A stretch of DNA of 64,000 bases from Desulfovibrionaceae bacterium (lineage in GTDB: Bacteria > Desulfobacterota > Desulfovibrionia > Desulfovibrionales > Desulfovibrionaceae). The translations under genes and the position numbers were made by a program. The stretch lies in contig JAFLSV010000010.1 in NCBI GenBank assembly GCA_022510785.1, positions 1 through 64,000 on the forward strand. The letters run 5' to 3'. How positions within the stretch are numbered: position 1 is the first letter of the stretch; each line of letters opens with the position of its first letter. The notes beneath the pieces were generated by a model. It saw nothing but the letters and a program-made list of their open reading frames with translations, had not been told where the DNA came from and did not search any database. This document shows, piece after piece, positions 30,521-40,248 of this stretch.

Positions 30521-31180
30521 ATGGTCGAGGCAACCCGTCAATATGTCATAGACAGCTTATCCGCGCAGGAGTCGTGGCGTCTGTTCCGCATCATGTCGGA
30601 AGTTGTGGACGGTATCGAAACCCTGAGCGAACTGCCGCACTGCGTCTCGATTTTTGGTTCGGCGCGCAGCAAGCCGGATGATCCCATTTACGCGCAGACC
30701 GAATGCATCGCCCGTGAACTGGTGAAGGCCGGCTACGGCGTCATTACCGGCGGCGGCCCGGGGCTCATGGAGGCCGGCAACAAGGGCGCGTCCGAGGCTG
30801 GCGGGCCGTCTGTGGGTCTGCACATTCATCTGCCGCTGGAGCAGTCTCCCAACATCTACACGACAACCCGCTGCGATTTTCGCTACTTTTTCGTGCGCAA
30901 GCTCATGTTTGTCAAATACTCCATGGCCTATGTGGTGATGCCGGGCGGCGTGGGGACTATGGACGAACTGTTCGAGGCCTTTGTGCTCATACAGACCAAA
31001 CGCATCAAGCCTTTCCCTCTGGTGTTGTATGGGAGCGATTTCTGGGCCGGTCTGCTGGACTGGATGAAGAGTTCCATGGTGTCGCAGGGCTTTATGAACA
31101 AGGAGGAGCTGGATCTCATTACCATGTGCGACAGCCCTGATGAGGTGGTGCATTTTATCCGCGGACATGTCATTGTGTAG
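30521..31180 (+). CDS. LOG-family (TIGR00730) Rossmann-fold protein
   Basis: VSIFGSARSKPDD; YGVITGGGPGLMEAGNKGA; MPGGVGTMDELFEA. Confidence 0.9.
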   Translation: MVEATRQYVIDSLSAQESWRLFRIMSEVVDGIETLSELPHCVSIFGSARSKPDDPIYAQTECIARELVKAGYGVITGGGPGLMEAGNKGASEAGGPSVGLHIHLPLEQSPNIYTTTRCDFRYFFVRKLMFVKYSMAYVVMPGGVGTMDELFEAFVLIQTKRIKPFPLVLYGSDFWAGLLDWMKSSMVSQGFMNKEELDLITMCDSPDEVVHFIRGHVIV

Positions 31181-31184
31181 AAGC

Positions 31185-31697
31185 ATGGATGCCATCCGCG
31201 CGCCCCGCCCCTGGGGGCCGGTGCCGCCCGCGCCGCCGGGGAGTTCATGGGCCGGCCTCATGGGCGAGGCGCTGGCTTGGGCGGAAAAGGCGGACAGGGC
31301 GGGTGAGGTGCCGGTTGGCGCGCTGGTGGTGGACGATGAAGGACGCATCCTCGGCGCGGCCCATAACGAGACGGAAGCCCTGCGCGATCCCACGGCTCAC
31401 GCCGAGGTGCTGGCTCTGCGCCGCGCCGCCGGGGCGGTGCGCAATCAACGTCTGGAAGGCTGTGTAATGGTGGTGACTCTTGAACCCTGCCTGATGTGCG
31501 CAGGAGCCATCCGCGAGGCCCGCGTGAGCGGCGTGGTTTACGGCGCGGCGGACGCGCGGGCCGGGGCGGTCACGTCGTGCCTGGACGGTCTTCAGTACGG
31601 TCTGGACGGCCCGGTTCCCTGGCATTACGGCGGGGTGGAGGCGGAGCGCTGCGCCGCCCTTTTGCGGGCGTTTTTCGCGGTCAGACGCGGGAAATGA
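31185..31697 (+). CDS. tadA: tRNA-specific adenosine deaminase TadA
   Basis: DPTAHAEVLALRRAA; VTLEPCLMCAGAI. Confidence 0.92.
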   Translation: MDAIRAPRPWGPVPPAPPGSSWAGLMGEALAWAEKADRAGEVPVGALVVDDEGRILGAAHNETEALRDPTAHAEVLALRRAAGAVRNQRLEGCVMVVTLEPCLMCAGAIREARVSGVVYGAADARAGAVTSCLDGLQYGLDGPVPWHYGGVEAERCAALLRAFFAVRRGK

Positions 31698-31785
31698 GCC
31701 TGCCCGGTTGACAAAGTCCGGCCGCTGGGCAAGGCTGTGGAGCCGCCCCAGCCTGGCGCCGTTCTGACGGCAAGGAGAACATGTC

Positions 31786-32085
31786 GTGTATAATACAGTG
31801 GACGAGTTGACGGTGAATTACGAGGAAGAAGGCATCCTCAAGGTCAGGGAAGTGGATAAGGAAGTGCTCTCCAAGGGCGCCTGGGCCACGGTGCTGTTCC
31901 GCTATCAGGAATGGATTCCTGACAGCGACAGCTACGGCCCGGATAAATACACCATACGGCGTTATAAAAAGAGCGGCGGCGAATACCGTCAGCAATCCAA
32001 GTTTACCATTTCCAGCGCGGATCAGGCCCGCCGCATCGTGGCCGCCCTCGAACGCTGGCTGGGCGAAAGCGAAGAGCTGGCCTGA
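31786..32085 (+). CDS. Conserved hypothetical protein (99 aa, GTG start)
   Basis: Acidic/basic soluble ORF with coding-like composition; no family recognised. Confidence 0.65.
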   Translation: MYNTVDELTVNYEEEGILKVREVDKEVLSKGAWATVLFRYQEWIPDSDSYGPDKYTIRRYKKSGGEYRQQSKFTISSADQARRIVAALERWLGESEELA

Positions 32086-32110
32086 AGCCTGGCGTCATCA
32101 TGGGGCGGCT

Positions 32111-32899
32111 GTGGGTTTTCCGGCTCCGGAGGCTTTGCTCGTGGAAGAGGAACACGCCGTTTTTGCCGATCAGCAGCGGCGCAGGCTTGTGCAGCGTCTG
32201 CTGGCCCCCTGGCGCCGCCGGGGCGCGACCCTGCTTCAGGTAGGGCTGGGCGCCGGCCTCCTGCCTGATTTTTTTTGGGAAGCGGGCTTTGATGTCACGG
32301 GGCTGGATGCCGCTCCCGGCGCGGTGGAGGCGGCCCGGCAGCTCACCGGCCCCCGCGTGGACTACGCGCTGGGAAAGCCCGATCATCTCCCCTTTGATGA
32401 CGGCCGTTTTGACTATGTGGTACTGGCGCATCTGAGGCTGACACCCCGCACGGCGCTGCCTCTGGACGAGGCGCTGCGCGTGGCCAGCCTTGGAGTCATT
32501 GCGCTGGAATGGAATTTTTTGTCTGTGCCGGCCCTGTCCCGGGGCCCGTGGCGGCGCGGCGTCTGGCCCTGGACTTTGACCTGGATGGCCCGCAAGGCAT
32601 GCCCGGATGCCCGCCTGAGCCTGTATTCCACGCTGCCCTGGCCCCTGTTCCTGTGGCCCCGTGTCTGCCCGCCCCGCATCGGGGCGGGCGGAAAGACCCG
32701 GGCCGGCCGCGTCGGGCACTGGCTGCGCGGGCTGGTGATTCCTGTTCCGTTTGGAGCCATCATGGGACTGCGCCTGGAGAAGAACCCCGCTCTGATGACG
32801 CCCATCGGGGCCGTCACCGCCGTACCGCAGCCGGCCTCCTATGCCCGGCAGCCCGTGGTCAACCGTGTGCGGGGCGACATATCCGCGCCGGGGTGCTGA
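32111..32899 (+). CDS. SAM-dependent methyltransferase-like protein
   Basis: LLQVGLGAGLLPDFFWEAGFDVTGLDAAPGAVEAARQL; LPFDDGRFDYVVLAHLRL. Confidence 0.7.
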   Translation: MGFPAPEALLVEEEHAVFADQQRRRLVQRLLAPWRRRGATLLQVGLGAGLLPDFFWEAGFDVTGLDAAPGAVEAARQLTGPRVDYALGKPDHLPFDDGRFDYVVLAHLRLTPRTALPLDEALRVASLGVIALEWNFLSVPALSRGPWRRGVWPWTLTWMARKACPDARLSLYSTLPWPLFLWPRVCPPRIGAGGKTRAGRVGHWLRGLVIPVPFGAIMGLRLEKNPALMTPIGAVTAVPQPASYARQPVVNRVRGDISAPGC

Positions 32900-32941
32900 G
32901 GCAGAGACAGGGCTGCGGCCAGACTTGCGGGGAGAATATCC

Positions 32942-34102
32942 ATGGAGCTGCGTAAAATTCTGCTGGTGTCGCTGGGGCATTTGTCCTGTGACGTGAACGG
33001 CGGAGCATTGCCCGCACTGCTGCCCTTTTTGCGTACGGAATATGGACTGAGCTATCAGGCGGCTGGCGGACTCATGTTCGCCTATTCCTGCCTGTCATCC
33101 GTCATTCAGCCCGTGTTCGGCTATCTGGCGGACAAAATTTCCAAACCCTGGTTTATCTCGCTGGGAGTCCTGCTGGCCGGGTGCGGCATTGCCGCCATCG
33201 GCTTTTTTAACGTCTATTGGGCTATTTTTGCCGCCGTGGCCATGAGCGGAGTGGGCGCGGCCCTCTTCCATCCCGAAGGAGCCCGCTACGCCAACAAGGT
33301 GTCAGGCCGGGCGCAGGGCGTGGGCCTCAGCATTTTTTCCGTGGGCGGCAACAGCGGATTCGCGCTCGGCCCCCTCATCGCCGTGGCGGCGGTGCACGCG
33401 TGGGGCATGAAAGGCACGGCCGTTTTTGGCGTCATCGCGGTGCTGATGGCCTTTATCCTTCTGATTCCCTTGCGGCGCATGGCGGCGATCAGCGCCGGCA
33501 GGCCAGCCGGGGCGCGGCCCGAAGACGGGACGGGCAGCAACAACTGGCGCGAGTTTTCCAAGCTGACCGGAGCCATTGTGGTGCGCTCCATCCTCTTTGT
33601 GGGCTTCAATACCTTTATTCCCCTGTACTGGGTTCAGGGCTTCGGACAGTCCGGCGCGGCGGGGGCCATGGCTCTGGCCGGATTTGCCGCCTGCGGTGTG
33701 ATCAGCAATTTTGCGGGCGGCGTGCTGTCCGATCGATACGGCTACCGGACTATTATCCGGGTGGCCTATGCGCTGCTTATCCCGTCGGTGGCACTGTTCG
33801 GCCTCACCCGCAATCTCTCTGTGGCCTGCGTTCTGGTGCCGCTTCTGGCGTTTGCCCTGTACGCGCCGTTCAGTTCCATGGTGGTCATGGGGCAGACGCT
33901 GCTGTCCCGCAACATAGGCTTCGCGTCCGGGGTCACCATGGGCCTGTCCACCAGCATGGGCGGTCTTTTTGCGCCGGTTCTTGGCAAAATAGCCGATCTT
34001 TACGGCCTGGCCGCCGCCATCCATGCCATGGCCGCGCTGTCTGTGCTGGGGGCGCTGTTCGCCCTGGCCCTGGCCTCGTCTGGATCGCGCGCCGGGCGTT
34101 GA
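32942..34102 (+). CDS. MFS transporter, fosmidomycin-resistance (Fsr)-like
   Basis: LGHLSCDVNGGALPALLPFL; PVFGYLADK; 12-TM pattern. Confidence 0.82.
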   Translation: MELRKILLVSLGHLSCDVNGGALPALLPFLRTEYGLSYQAAGGLMFAYSCLSSVIQPVFGYLADKISKPWFISLGVLLAGCGIAAIGFFNVYWAIFAAVAMSGVGAALFHPEGARYANKVSGRAQGVGLSIFSVGGNSGFALGPLIAVAAVHAWGMKGTAVFGVIAVLMAFILLIPLRRMAAISAGRPAGARPEDGTGSNNWREFSKLTGAIVVRSILFVGFNTFIPLYWVQGFGQSGAAGAMALAGFAACGVISNFAGGVLSDRYGYRTIIRVAYALLIPSVALFGLTRNLSVACVLVPLLAFALYAPFSSMVVMGQTLLSRNIGFASGVTMGLSTSMGGLFAPVLGKIADLYGLAAAIHAMAALSVLGALFALALASSGSRAGR

Positions 34103-34191
34103 GCTTCCGCGGTGCGGGGCGGCGTGGTCTGGGTCCCTCTCACTGGAAACGTCCGGACGCCGCGGGGACAGAATCCGCCGGGCGTCGTCCT

Positions 34192-35511
34192 TCACTGTTC
34201 CCGCGTGGGACGCGCGGCGCGCCCCGTTCCGTTTGTCCCGCCGTCTTCGTCCACGGCGGGGTTGAAATAGCCGAAGCGCAGGCCGGGGCAGGCCTTGCGC
34301 AGCCGTTTGCGGAAATTGCCGAGACCGGTGGACGGGCCAAAGGGCAGATCCGTAAGCAGCGTCAGGTACAGCTCGGGGTCTATGTTCAGGTTGCGCAGCT
34401 GGATGAAGCTGACCCCGCATGTGGTGATCAGCTCGGTCAGCGCCGCGATTTCCTCCTCGCAGTCAGTGACGCCGGGAAAGTAGAGCAGATTGAGCGACAC
34501 GAACACCCCCCTGTCCGAGGCCTCGCGGATGGAGCGCCGAACCTCGGCAAAGCTGAAACCGCGGGGCCGGTAATAGCGCAGGTACACGTCGGGCCGGGCG
34601 CTGTTCAGGCTGACCCGGAGCGAACTCAGTCCCGCTTCGGCCAGCTCGGCCACGGCGTCGGGCATGGAGGCGTTGGTATTGAGGTTCACGGTGCCCCTGC
34701 CGCCCCTGGCCCTGAAGCTGCGCACCGTGTCCGCCAGAAGGCGCGCCTCGGTCAGGGGTTCACCCTCGCAGCCCTGGCCGAAGGAATAGATGGGCGCGGG
34801 CTCGTTGCTCTGATGATACAGCATCACTTCGACCAGCTCATCCACCGAGGGCGTGAAGGTCAGGCGATCCTGCGGGGTGGCGCAGATGGTGGAATCCTCG
34901 TTTTTGCGGGAAATGCAGCCCACACAGCGGGCATTGCACACATGCGACACCGGCAGCGGGGCCTCATAGCGGCCCAGACACAGGTTGCGGGCCGCCGGAC
35001 AGGCATAGCGCAGCACACAGTTGGCCATCAGATGCTGCATGAGCCGGTTGCGCGGAAAGCGGGCCATGAGCGCGCGGGCCGCCTTTTCCACCTTTTTGGA
35101 GGAAATGCCCCGGAAGACCTGTCGGGGATCCTCGTCCACCTTTTTGGCGCAGACGTAAAAGCGGTCGCCAATCATGCCCACGGCGCCGTAGGCAAACAAG
35201 GGCAGGGTTGGAGCATTGTCGTCGCGCGTGTAGACAGGGTGCCCGGTCAGGGTGTGGGCCGGAGCCACAAAGGCCGCGACGGCCAGTTCGTCGAGAGCCA
35301 CCGTTTCGCCGCTTTCAGGATCAAGCCCCACGGCGTGGCGGCCCGGCAGCAGAAAAAGCTCGCTTTCGGGCGGCAGAGGCATAAGTTCGTCGGGACGGGG
35401 CAGGGCCCATTCGTGACCACGCCGGCACAGCATGAGCAAGCCGGGGTCGTCGAAAATCCGGCCCCGGGCGTCCGCCAGCAGCAGACGGGGGCGAAGGGGA
35501 GTGCCGGTCAT
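34192..35511 (-). CDS. Radical SAM protein with long N-terminal extension
   Basis: CNARCVGC (CX3CX2C); GQGCEGEPL; NLNTNASMP. Confidence 0.85.
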   Translation of the reverse strand: MTGTPLRPRLLLADARGRIFDDPGLLMLCRRGHEWALPRPDELMPLPPESELFLLPGRHAVGLDPESGETVALDELAVAAFVAPAHTLTGHPVYTRDDNAPTLPLFAYGAVGMIGDRFYVCAKKVDEDPRQVFRGISSKKVEKAARALMARFPRNRLMQHLMANCVLRYACPAARNLCLGRYEAPLPVSHVCNARCVGCISRKNEDSTICATPQDRLTFTPSVDELVEVMLYHQSNEPAPIYSFGQGCEGEPLTEARLLADTVRSFRARGGRGTVNLNTNASMPDAVAELAEAGLSSLRVSLNSARPDVYLRYYRPRGFSFAEVRRSIREASDRGVFVSLNLLYFPGVTDCEEEIAALTELITTCGVSFIQLRNLNIDPELYLTLLTDLPFGPSTGLGNFRKRLRKACPGLRFGYFNPAVDEDGGTNGTGRAARPTREQ

Positions 35512-35709
35512 GGAGCTTTCCGCATGGCGCCTGTTGCGCCATCAGTCTAAAACGTTTAAAGAAAATGCAGCCGGGCCATGGGGCGCGGATAACGGGCCGC
35601 GGTCGTTTTTGGGCGCGCGGTGATATGGTAGAATATGCCTTTCCGGAGCGCAAGCGCCCCGGAAAGCGCCGGAATCCGCCCAGGCGGCTTTTCGGGGAGG
35701 CTGGTGCAC

Positions 35710-36096
35710 ATGATTCGGATACTTCCGTGGGCTTTGCTGTTTTTCTTTTTGATGTTCTGCGGTATTTTCATACTGGTCTTATATTATACCAAAATGCAGG
35801 ACAGGGCGGTTCAAGATCTCCTGCGCCAGCAGCGGGCCATGCGCATGGAACTGGAGCGGCTGGCCTCGACCCTGGACGCGCTTTTGGCCGACCGCCCGCT
35901 GGATGACAATGAGCCGGACGCAGCCGGGCCCGCGCCGGCGGAAGCCATTCCTGGCCTGGATCGTCTTTTGCTGGGGCCGGATACGGACGCCCGCGCCAAA
36001 CCTGTGCCGCCGCTCTCCGCTCCTTCCGGAGCCGCCGCCCCCGCCGATACCGCCGGTTCCGGCGGAACGCCTGGCCTGCCCGATCTGAAATTGTAA
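35710..36096 (+). CDS. Hypothetical membrane-anchored Ala/Pro-rich protein
   Basis: N-terminal TM MIRILPWALLFFFLMFCGIFILVLYY, coiled region, A/P-rich tail. Confidence 0.5.
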   Translation: MIRILPWALLFFFLMFCGIFILVLYYTKMQDRAVQDLLRQQRAMRMELERLASTLDALLADRPLDDNEPDAAGPAPAEAIPGLDRLLLGPDTDARAKPVPPLSAPSGAAAPADTAGSGGTPGLPDLKL

Positions 36097-36179
36097 CGCC
36101 GCACGCCAGAATATCATGGCGTCCAGGCGGGGCGGGCGCTAGGTTCAGGGGACAGACAAACTCCTTCCCCCTTGCCTGA

Positions 36180-36217
36180 TCCGGCGCTGTCCACACCAGG
36201 GCAGCGCCGGACTTTTC
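36180..36217 (+). terminator. Intrinsic terminator
   Basis: TCCGGCGCTG...CAGCGCCGGAcTTTTCTT. Confidence 0.7.
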
Positions 36218-36475
36218 TTGCGCGGCGCGGTTCAGCGGGCTGAAAGGCCGGAAGGGGATCTGCCGTGCCGTATGCCGTGAAATATCATGGTCATCCGGCC
36301 AGGATGCGTTACGGCCGGGCGGAACGCGGTGCGGAACGTGCCGGGGCGTCATGACCCCAAGCAGGCAATCCTCTCAAGGCGGGGCGGAGCCCGCGTGATC
36401 CGTGCGCTTCCGCGCAAGGCCACGATCCGGTCAGGCCGGGATGAAGGGCAAAGTCCGCATTTTCCCGAGAGCCCT

Positions 36476-37294
36476 TCATGCGCCCCGGACGGCCATGTGC
36501 AGGTTGGCCACGCCCAGGGTCAGGGGAACGTGCCGCACAAGCGGAAAGCCCGCCTCGCGCAGTTCGGCGCTGAAGGCCGGCGGGGCGGGAAAGTTCGCTA
36601 TGCTGTCCGCGAAGTAGTCGTAGGCTTGGGGGGATCTGCTCACCAGGCTGGCCAGTTTCGGCATGACATGCTTCAGGTACCAATGATAGACAGGGCCGAA
36701 CAGCGGCGTTGTCACCGGGGCGAACTCCAGGATGCAGGCCCGGCCGCCCGGCGCCAGAACCCGGAATATCTCGCGGAGAGCTTCGGAGCGGGGGCGCACG
36801 TTGCGGATGCCAAAGGCCATGGTCACGGCGTCCACGGAAGCGTCGGGCAAGGGCAGGCGGCGCACGTCGGCCACCAGGGGTCTGACGTGCTCCCTTTCAC
36901 CGGGCCGGATTTTTCGTTTCATCCCATAGTCGAGCATGGGGGCGCAAATGTCAGCGGCGATGACCCTCAGGCCGGGGTAACGCCGGATGAGGCCCAGGGT
37001 CACGTCCAGGGTGCCCGCCGCCGCATCAAGAACCATGCCCGTGGGGCCGGGAACCACGGCACGGATTAAAGCCCGCCGCCACCAGAAGTCCAGCCCCAGG
37101 CTGAAAGCGTGGTTCTGGAAATCATACCACGGGGTCATGCGGCCAAACATGGCGGCCACGGAGCGGGTGTGCTCATCGTCAGGCCCGGTGGCTTTGGAGA
37201 GCGCTGGGGCGGCTGAATATTCTTCTGCCGTTGCCCGGACGTCATCTGGCCTGGCTGGCGCACGGACGGGCGGCTCGTCGCTCCGGGGGCTCAT
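36476..37294 (-). CDS. ubiE: Ubiquinone/menaquinone C-methyltransferase UbiE/MenG
   Basis: MFGRMTPWYDFQNHAFSLGLDFWWRRAL; LDAAAGTLDVTLGL; VTMAFGIRNV. Confidence 0.9.
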   Translation of the reverse strand: MSPRSDEPPVRAPARPDDVRATAEEYSAAPALSKATGPDDEHTRSVAAMFGRMTPWYDFQNHAFSLGLDFWWRRALIRAVVPGPTGMVLDAAAGTLDVTLGLIRRYPGLRVIAADICAPMLDYGMKRKIRPGEREHVRPLVADVRRLPLPDASVDAVTMAFGIRNVRPRSEALREIFRVLAPGGRACILEFAPVTTPLFGPVYHWYLKHVMPKLASLVSRSPQAYDYFADSIANFPAPPAFSAELREAGFPLVRHVPLTLGVANLHMAVRGA

Positions 37295-37485
37295 CCCCGG
37301 CCTCCGGCGTCAGTGCCGCCGCTGTGCTTCAGGCGGTTTTGCCCTTCCAGAATGGTTTCCAGAACCACGCGGTGAATGGCCGGGAACAGCTCGCCAAAGT
37401 TGCTGGGTGACAGCCGTTGTGTCTCGATGAACTTGACCGCGATTTCCTTGCTGACCTGCAGGGCTTCTTTGTCGATTTTGTCCAT
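37291..37485 (-). CDS. Small conserved protein (64 aa)
   Basis: MDKIDKEALQVSKEIAVKFIETQRLSPSNFGELFPAIHRVVLETI; ATGA overlap with ubiE. Confidence 0.65.
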   Translation of the reverse strand: MDKIDKEALQVSKEIAVKFIETQRLSPSNFGELFPAIHRVVLETILEGQNRLKHSGGTDAGGRG

Positions 37486-37692
37486 GGGAATCTCCGTGGG
37501 GGCGGGGGGCCGCCTGCAAACAAAAACCCGCCGGGGGGAATGGCCCCGGCCACGACGGCAGGGAACCGGGCGGGTTAAAAGGAAAGGAGTGAAGCCCCTT
37601 CCCCTTTGTTTTTCATGGGATGCGGGCCCCGATTGCCGGGGCCGCCGCTGAAACAGCCCGCTGTGAAGCTGTGAGAGAAAGATTTCCCCACG

Positions 37693-40248
37693 TTAAAAGA
37701 GCTGTTTCAGCAAATCTTCTCCGTGCTCGGCTTCGGGCGCGCCGCCCATGGCGTCCATGCCATAGCCCGTGCCCGGCTGGGTGCCCGGTATGAAGGGCAG
37801 GGACAGCCCATCCACGGTGGCGAACACAATATCCTCCGGCGCGGTGAAGTCGTCGGGCGGGTACGCTTCCAGGGCGTTTCTGGCGTATTCCACATACACG
37901 GGCAGGGCCGCGCCCGAGCCTGTTTCACCCCGGCCCATGGGCTGCACCTGATCATACCCTATGTAGGTGCCGGTGACCAGATACGGCGTGACCCCCAGAA
38001 ACCAGGCGTCGTTTTCGTCGTTGGTGGAGCCGGTTTTTCCGCCCACCGGCCGTTCCAGCACCTTGGCCTTTGTGCCGGTGCCCATATTGACCACGGCTTT
38101 CAGCATGCAGGCCATGACATAGGCGTTTTCCGGAGAAATGGCCTGCCTGAGCTCCGGCTGCTTTTCATAAATGGTATTGCCCCAGGGGCCCTGAATGCTC
38201 TGGATAAAGCGCGGCGTGGCCACCTGGCCGCCGTTGGCAAAGGCGGTATAGGCCTGCGTCATGTTCAGGGGCGAAACCGCCACCGCCCCCAGGCTGATGG
38301 CCATCTCGGCCGGAAAGTCCGGCGTCAGGCCCAGGGCCTTGGCGCGATCGATGACGGCCTGAACGCCCATCTGCTGCACCACGCGCACCGTGCACAGGTT
38401 GCGCGAGCGCGCCAGCGCCCGCACCAGGCGCATGGGGCCCTCAAAGTCCCCCTCAAAGTTGCGCGGCCGCCATGCCTGCTTGGTCCATTCATTGACGATG
38501 AGGATGGGGGCGTCCAGCACCATGGAAGCGGCTGTAAAGCCGTTGTCCAGGGCCGCGGAATACACAATGGGCTTGAAGGACGAGCCCGGCTGGCGCTGGG
38601 CCTGCGTGGCCCGGTTGAACTGGCTGCCCTGAGACCCGAAGGCGTATCCGCCCACCATGGCCACCACATCGCCCGTTTGAGGCTCGATGGAGACCATCGC
38701 TCCCTGTACATCGGGGTATTCCTGCAATCGCAGGGGAATGACCGTATCCGGTGAGGCGTCCGCCAGATTGAAGGGCGCCTGCCCCTTGGCCGGGGGCTGA
38801 TCATTCAGTGATACCCAGATCACGTCGCCGGGCTTGAGAACCGTGGTGGCGTCGCTGACAAGCGTTGCGCTCAGGCTGCCGGCCACCCGCTTGTTGGGTT
38901 TGCGCGCCCAGCCCATGGTGCTGACCGGAACGCGGCCCCTGTAGGCGTGGCCCAGGCTGACATCCGCGCCCAGCTTGTCCACGCTGTTCACCAAAGCCAG
39001 AACCCAGTCATTTTTTTCCAGACTGGCGGGCGTGAAGCTGTGCTTGTCGAGAAAGGCTCCGTACTGCGAAGGCTCCAGCTCTTCCACCGGTCCCAGCCAG
39101 CCGTGCCGCTTGGCGGCGTCTTCCAGGCCCTTGCGCAGCGCGGCATCCGCCGTCCGTTGCTGCAAGGGGTCCATACTGGTCCGGACGGTAAGCCCTGCCT
39201 CGTACACCACGTCTTCGCCAAACAGGCCCGAATCAAAACCATACAGCGGCGCATTCTGCTCATTGAACAGCTCAATGAGCTGGCGGCGAACCTCCTCCAG
39301 ATACCAGCCCCCTTCGCGCCCCATGCCGGTGGGCATGCTCGCATATTCCAAAGGCTGGTAATAGGCCTCGTCATATTCCGCATCGCTGATCCAGCCAAGG
39401 TCGCGCATACGCCGCAGCACCAGCCGCTGCCTTGTCTGGGCGGCTTCCGGGTGGCGGAAGGGATTGTACCTTGACGGCGCGTTGGGCAGGGCGGCCAGCA
39501 GAGCGGCCTCGGCCAGGCTGAGGTCAGAGGCGTGCTTGGCAAAGAAGGTGCGGGCCGCGGCTTCCACGCCGTAGGCGTTGTTGCCGAAAAATATCTGGTT
39601 CAGATACAGGTTGAGAATTTCATCCTTGCTGAACTGCTCTTCCAGGCGGGAGGCCAGGATCATTTCCTTCAGCTTGCGCTCATAGCTTTTTTCCGGAGTA
39701 AGCATCAGGCGTTTGACCACCTGCTGGGTGATGGTGCTGCCCCCGCTGCTTTTTTCCCCGGTCTGAAAGTTGGTCAGGGCCGCCCGGACAATGGCTTTCA
39801 AGTCTATGCCGGGGTGCGAATAGAAATCATCATCCTCGATGGCCAGAAACGCCTTGGGTACAAAGGCGGGCATCTCATCCAGGGTAAGCAGGTAGCGGCG
39901 TTCGCGGTACAGCTCGCCTATGAGGCTGCCGTCGCGGGCCAGAACCGTGGTGACCAGAGGCGGACGATAGTCCGCTATTCTGCTGAAGCTCGGCAGGTCG
40001 TTGCTGGCCCACATGTACAGCCCCGCCCCGGCCACAGCCCCGGTCACGCATCCGACGAGACCCAGAAGCACCAGGGCTTTGAGCAGGCGCCAGACAAGAT
40101 TGTGCCTTTTGCGGGGTTGCGGATGGCCCTGGCCGGGGCTGCCATTGCGCGCGGCTGTCGAGGGCTGCCCGTCAAGGTTCAGCCGTGCGGGCGCTTCCCT
40201 GGTGGGCCGGGAGGCATGGGAGCCGGTGGGGAGATCAGTATTGTGCAT
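37693..40248 (-). CDS. mrcA: Penicillin-binding protein 1A (bifunctional)
   Basis: GT51 AIEDDDFYSHPGIDLKAIVRA, GGSTITQQVVK; TP QPGSSFKPIVY, GGKTGSTNDENDAWF. Confidence 0.95.
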   Translation of the reverse strand: MHNTDLPTGSHASRPTREAPARLNLDGQPSTAARNGSPGQGHPQPRKRHNLVWRLLKALVLLGLVGCVTGAVAGAGLYMWASNDLPSFSRIADYRPPLVTTVLARDGSLIGELYRERRYLLTLDEMPAFVPKAFLAIEDDDFYSHPGIDLKAIVRAALTNFQTGEKSSGGSTITQQVVKRLMLTPEKSYERKLKEMILASRLEEQFSKDEILNLYLNQIFFGNNAYGVEAAARTFFAKHASDLSLAEAALLAALPNAPSRYNPFRHPEAAQTRQRLVLRRMRDLGWISDAEYDEAYYQPLEYASMPTGMGREGGWYLEEVRRQLIELFNEQNAPLYGFDSGLFGEDVVYEAGLTVRTSMDPLQQRTADAALRKGLEDAAKRHGWLGPVEELEPSQYGAFLDKHSFTPASLEKNDWVLALVNSVDKLGADVSLGHAYRGRVPVSTMGWARKPNKRVAGSLSATLVSDATTVLKPGDVIWVSLNDQPPAKGQAPFNLADASPDTVIPLRLQEYPDVQGAMVSIEPQTGDVVAMVGGYAFGSQGSQFNRATQAQRQPGSSFKPIVYSAALDNGFTAASMVLDAPILIVNEWTKQAWRPRNFEGDFEGPMRLVRALARSRNLCTVRVVQQMGVQAVIDRAKALGLTPDFPAEMAISLGAVAVSPLNMTQAYTAFANGGQVATPRFIQSIQGPWGNTIYEKQPELRQAISPENAYVMACMLKAVVNMGTGTKAKVLERPVGGKTGSTNDENDAWFLGVTPYLVTGTYIGYDQVQPMGRGETGSGAALPVYVEYARNALEAYPPDDFTAPEDIVFATVDGLSLPFIPGTQPGTGYGMDAMGGAPEAEHGEDLLKQLF

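Noticed and set aside
33217-35550. 777-aa plus-strand ORF
   Set aside because: Runs out of frame through the MFS gene and antisense through the radical SAM gene; no recognisable domain
37522-37577. GC-rich inverted repeat aaaaacccgcc...ggcgggttaaaa between a small ORF and mrcA
   Set aside because: Plausible hairpin, but long loop and unclear transcript orientation; not strong enough to list as a terminator
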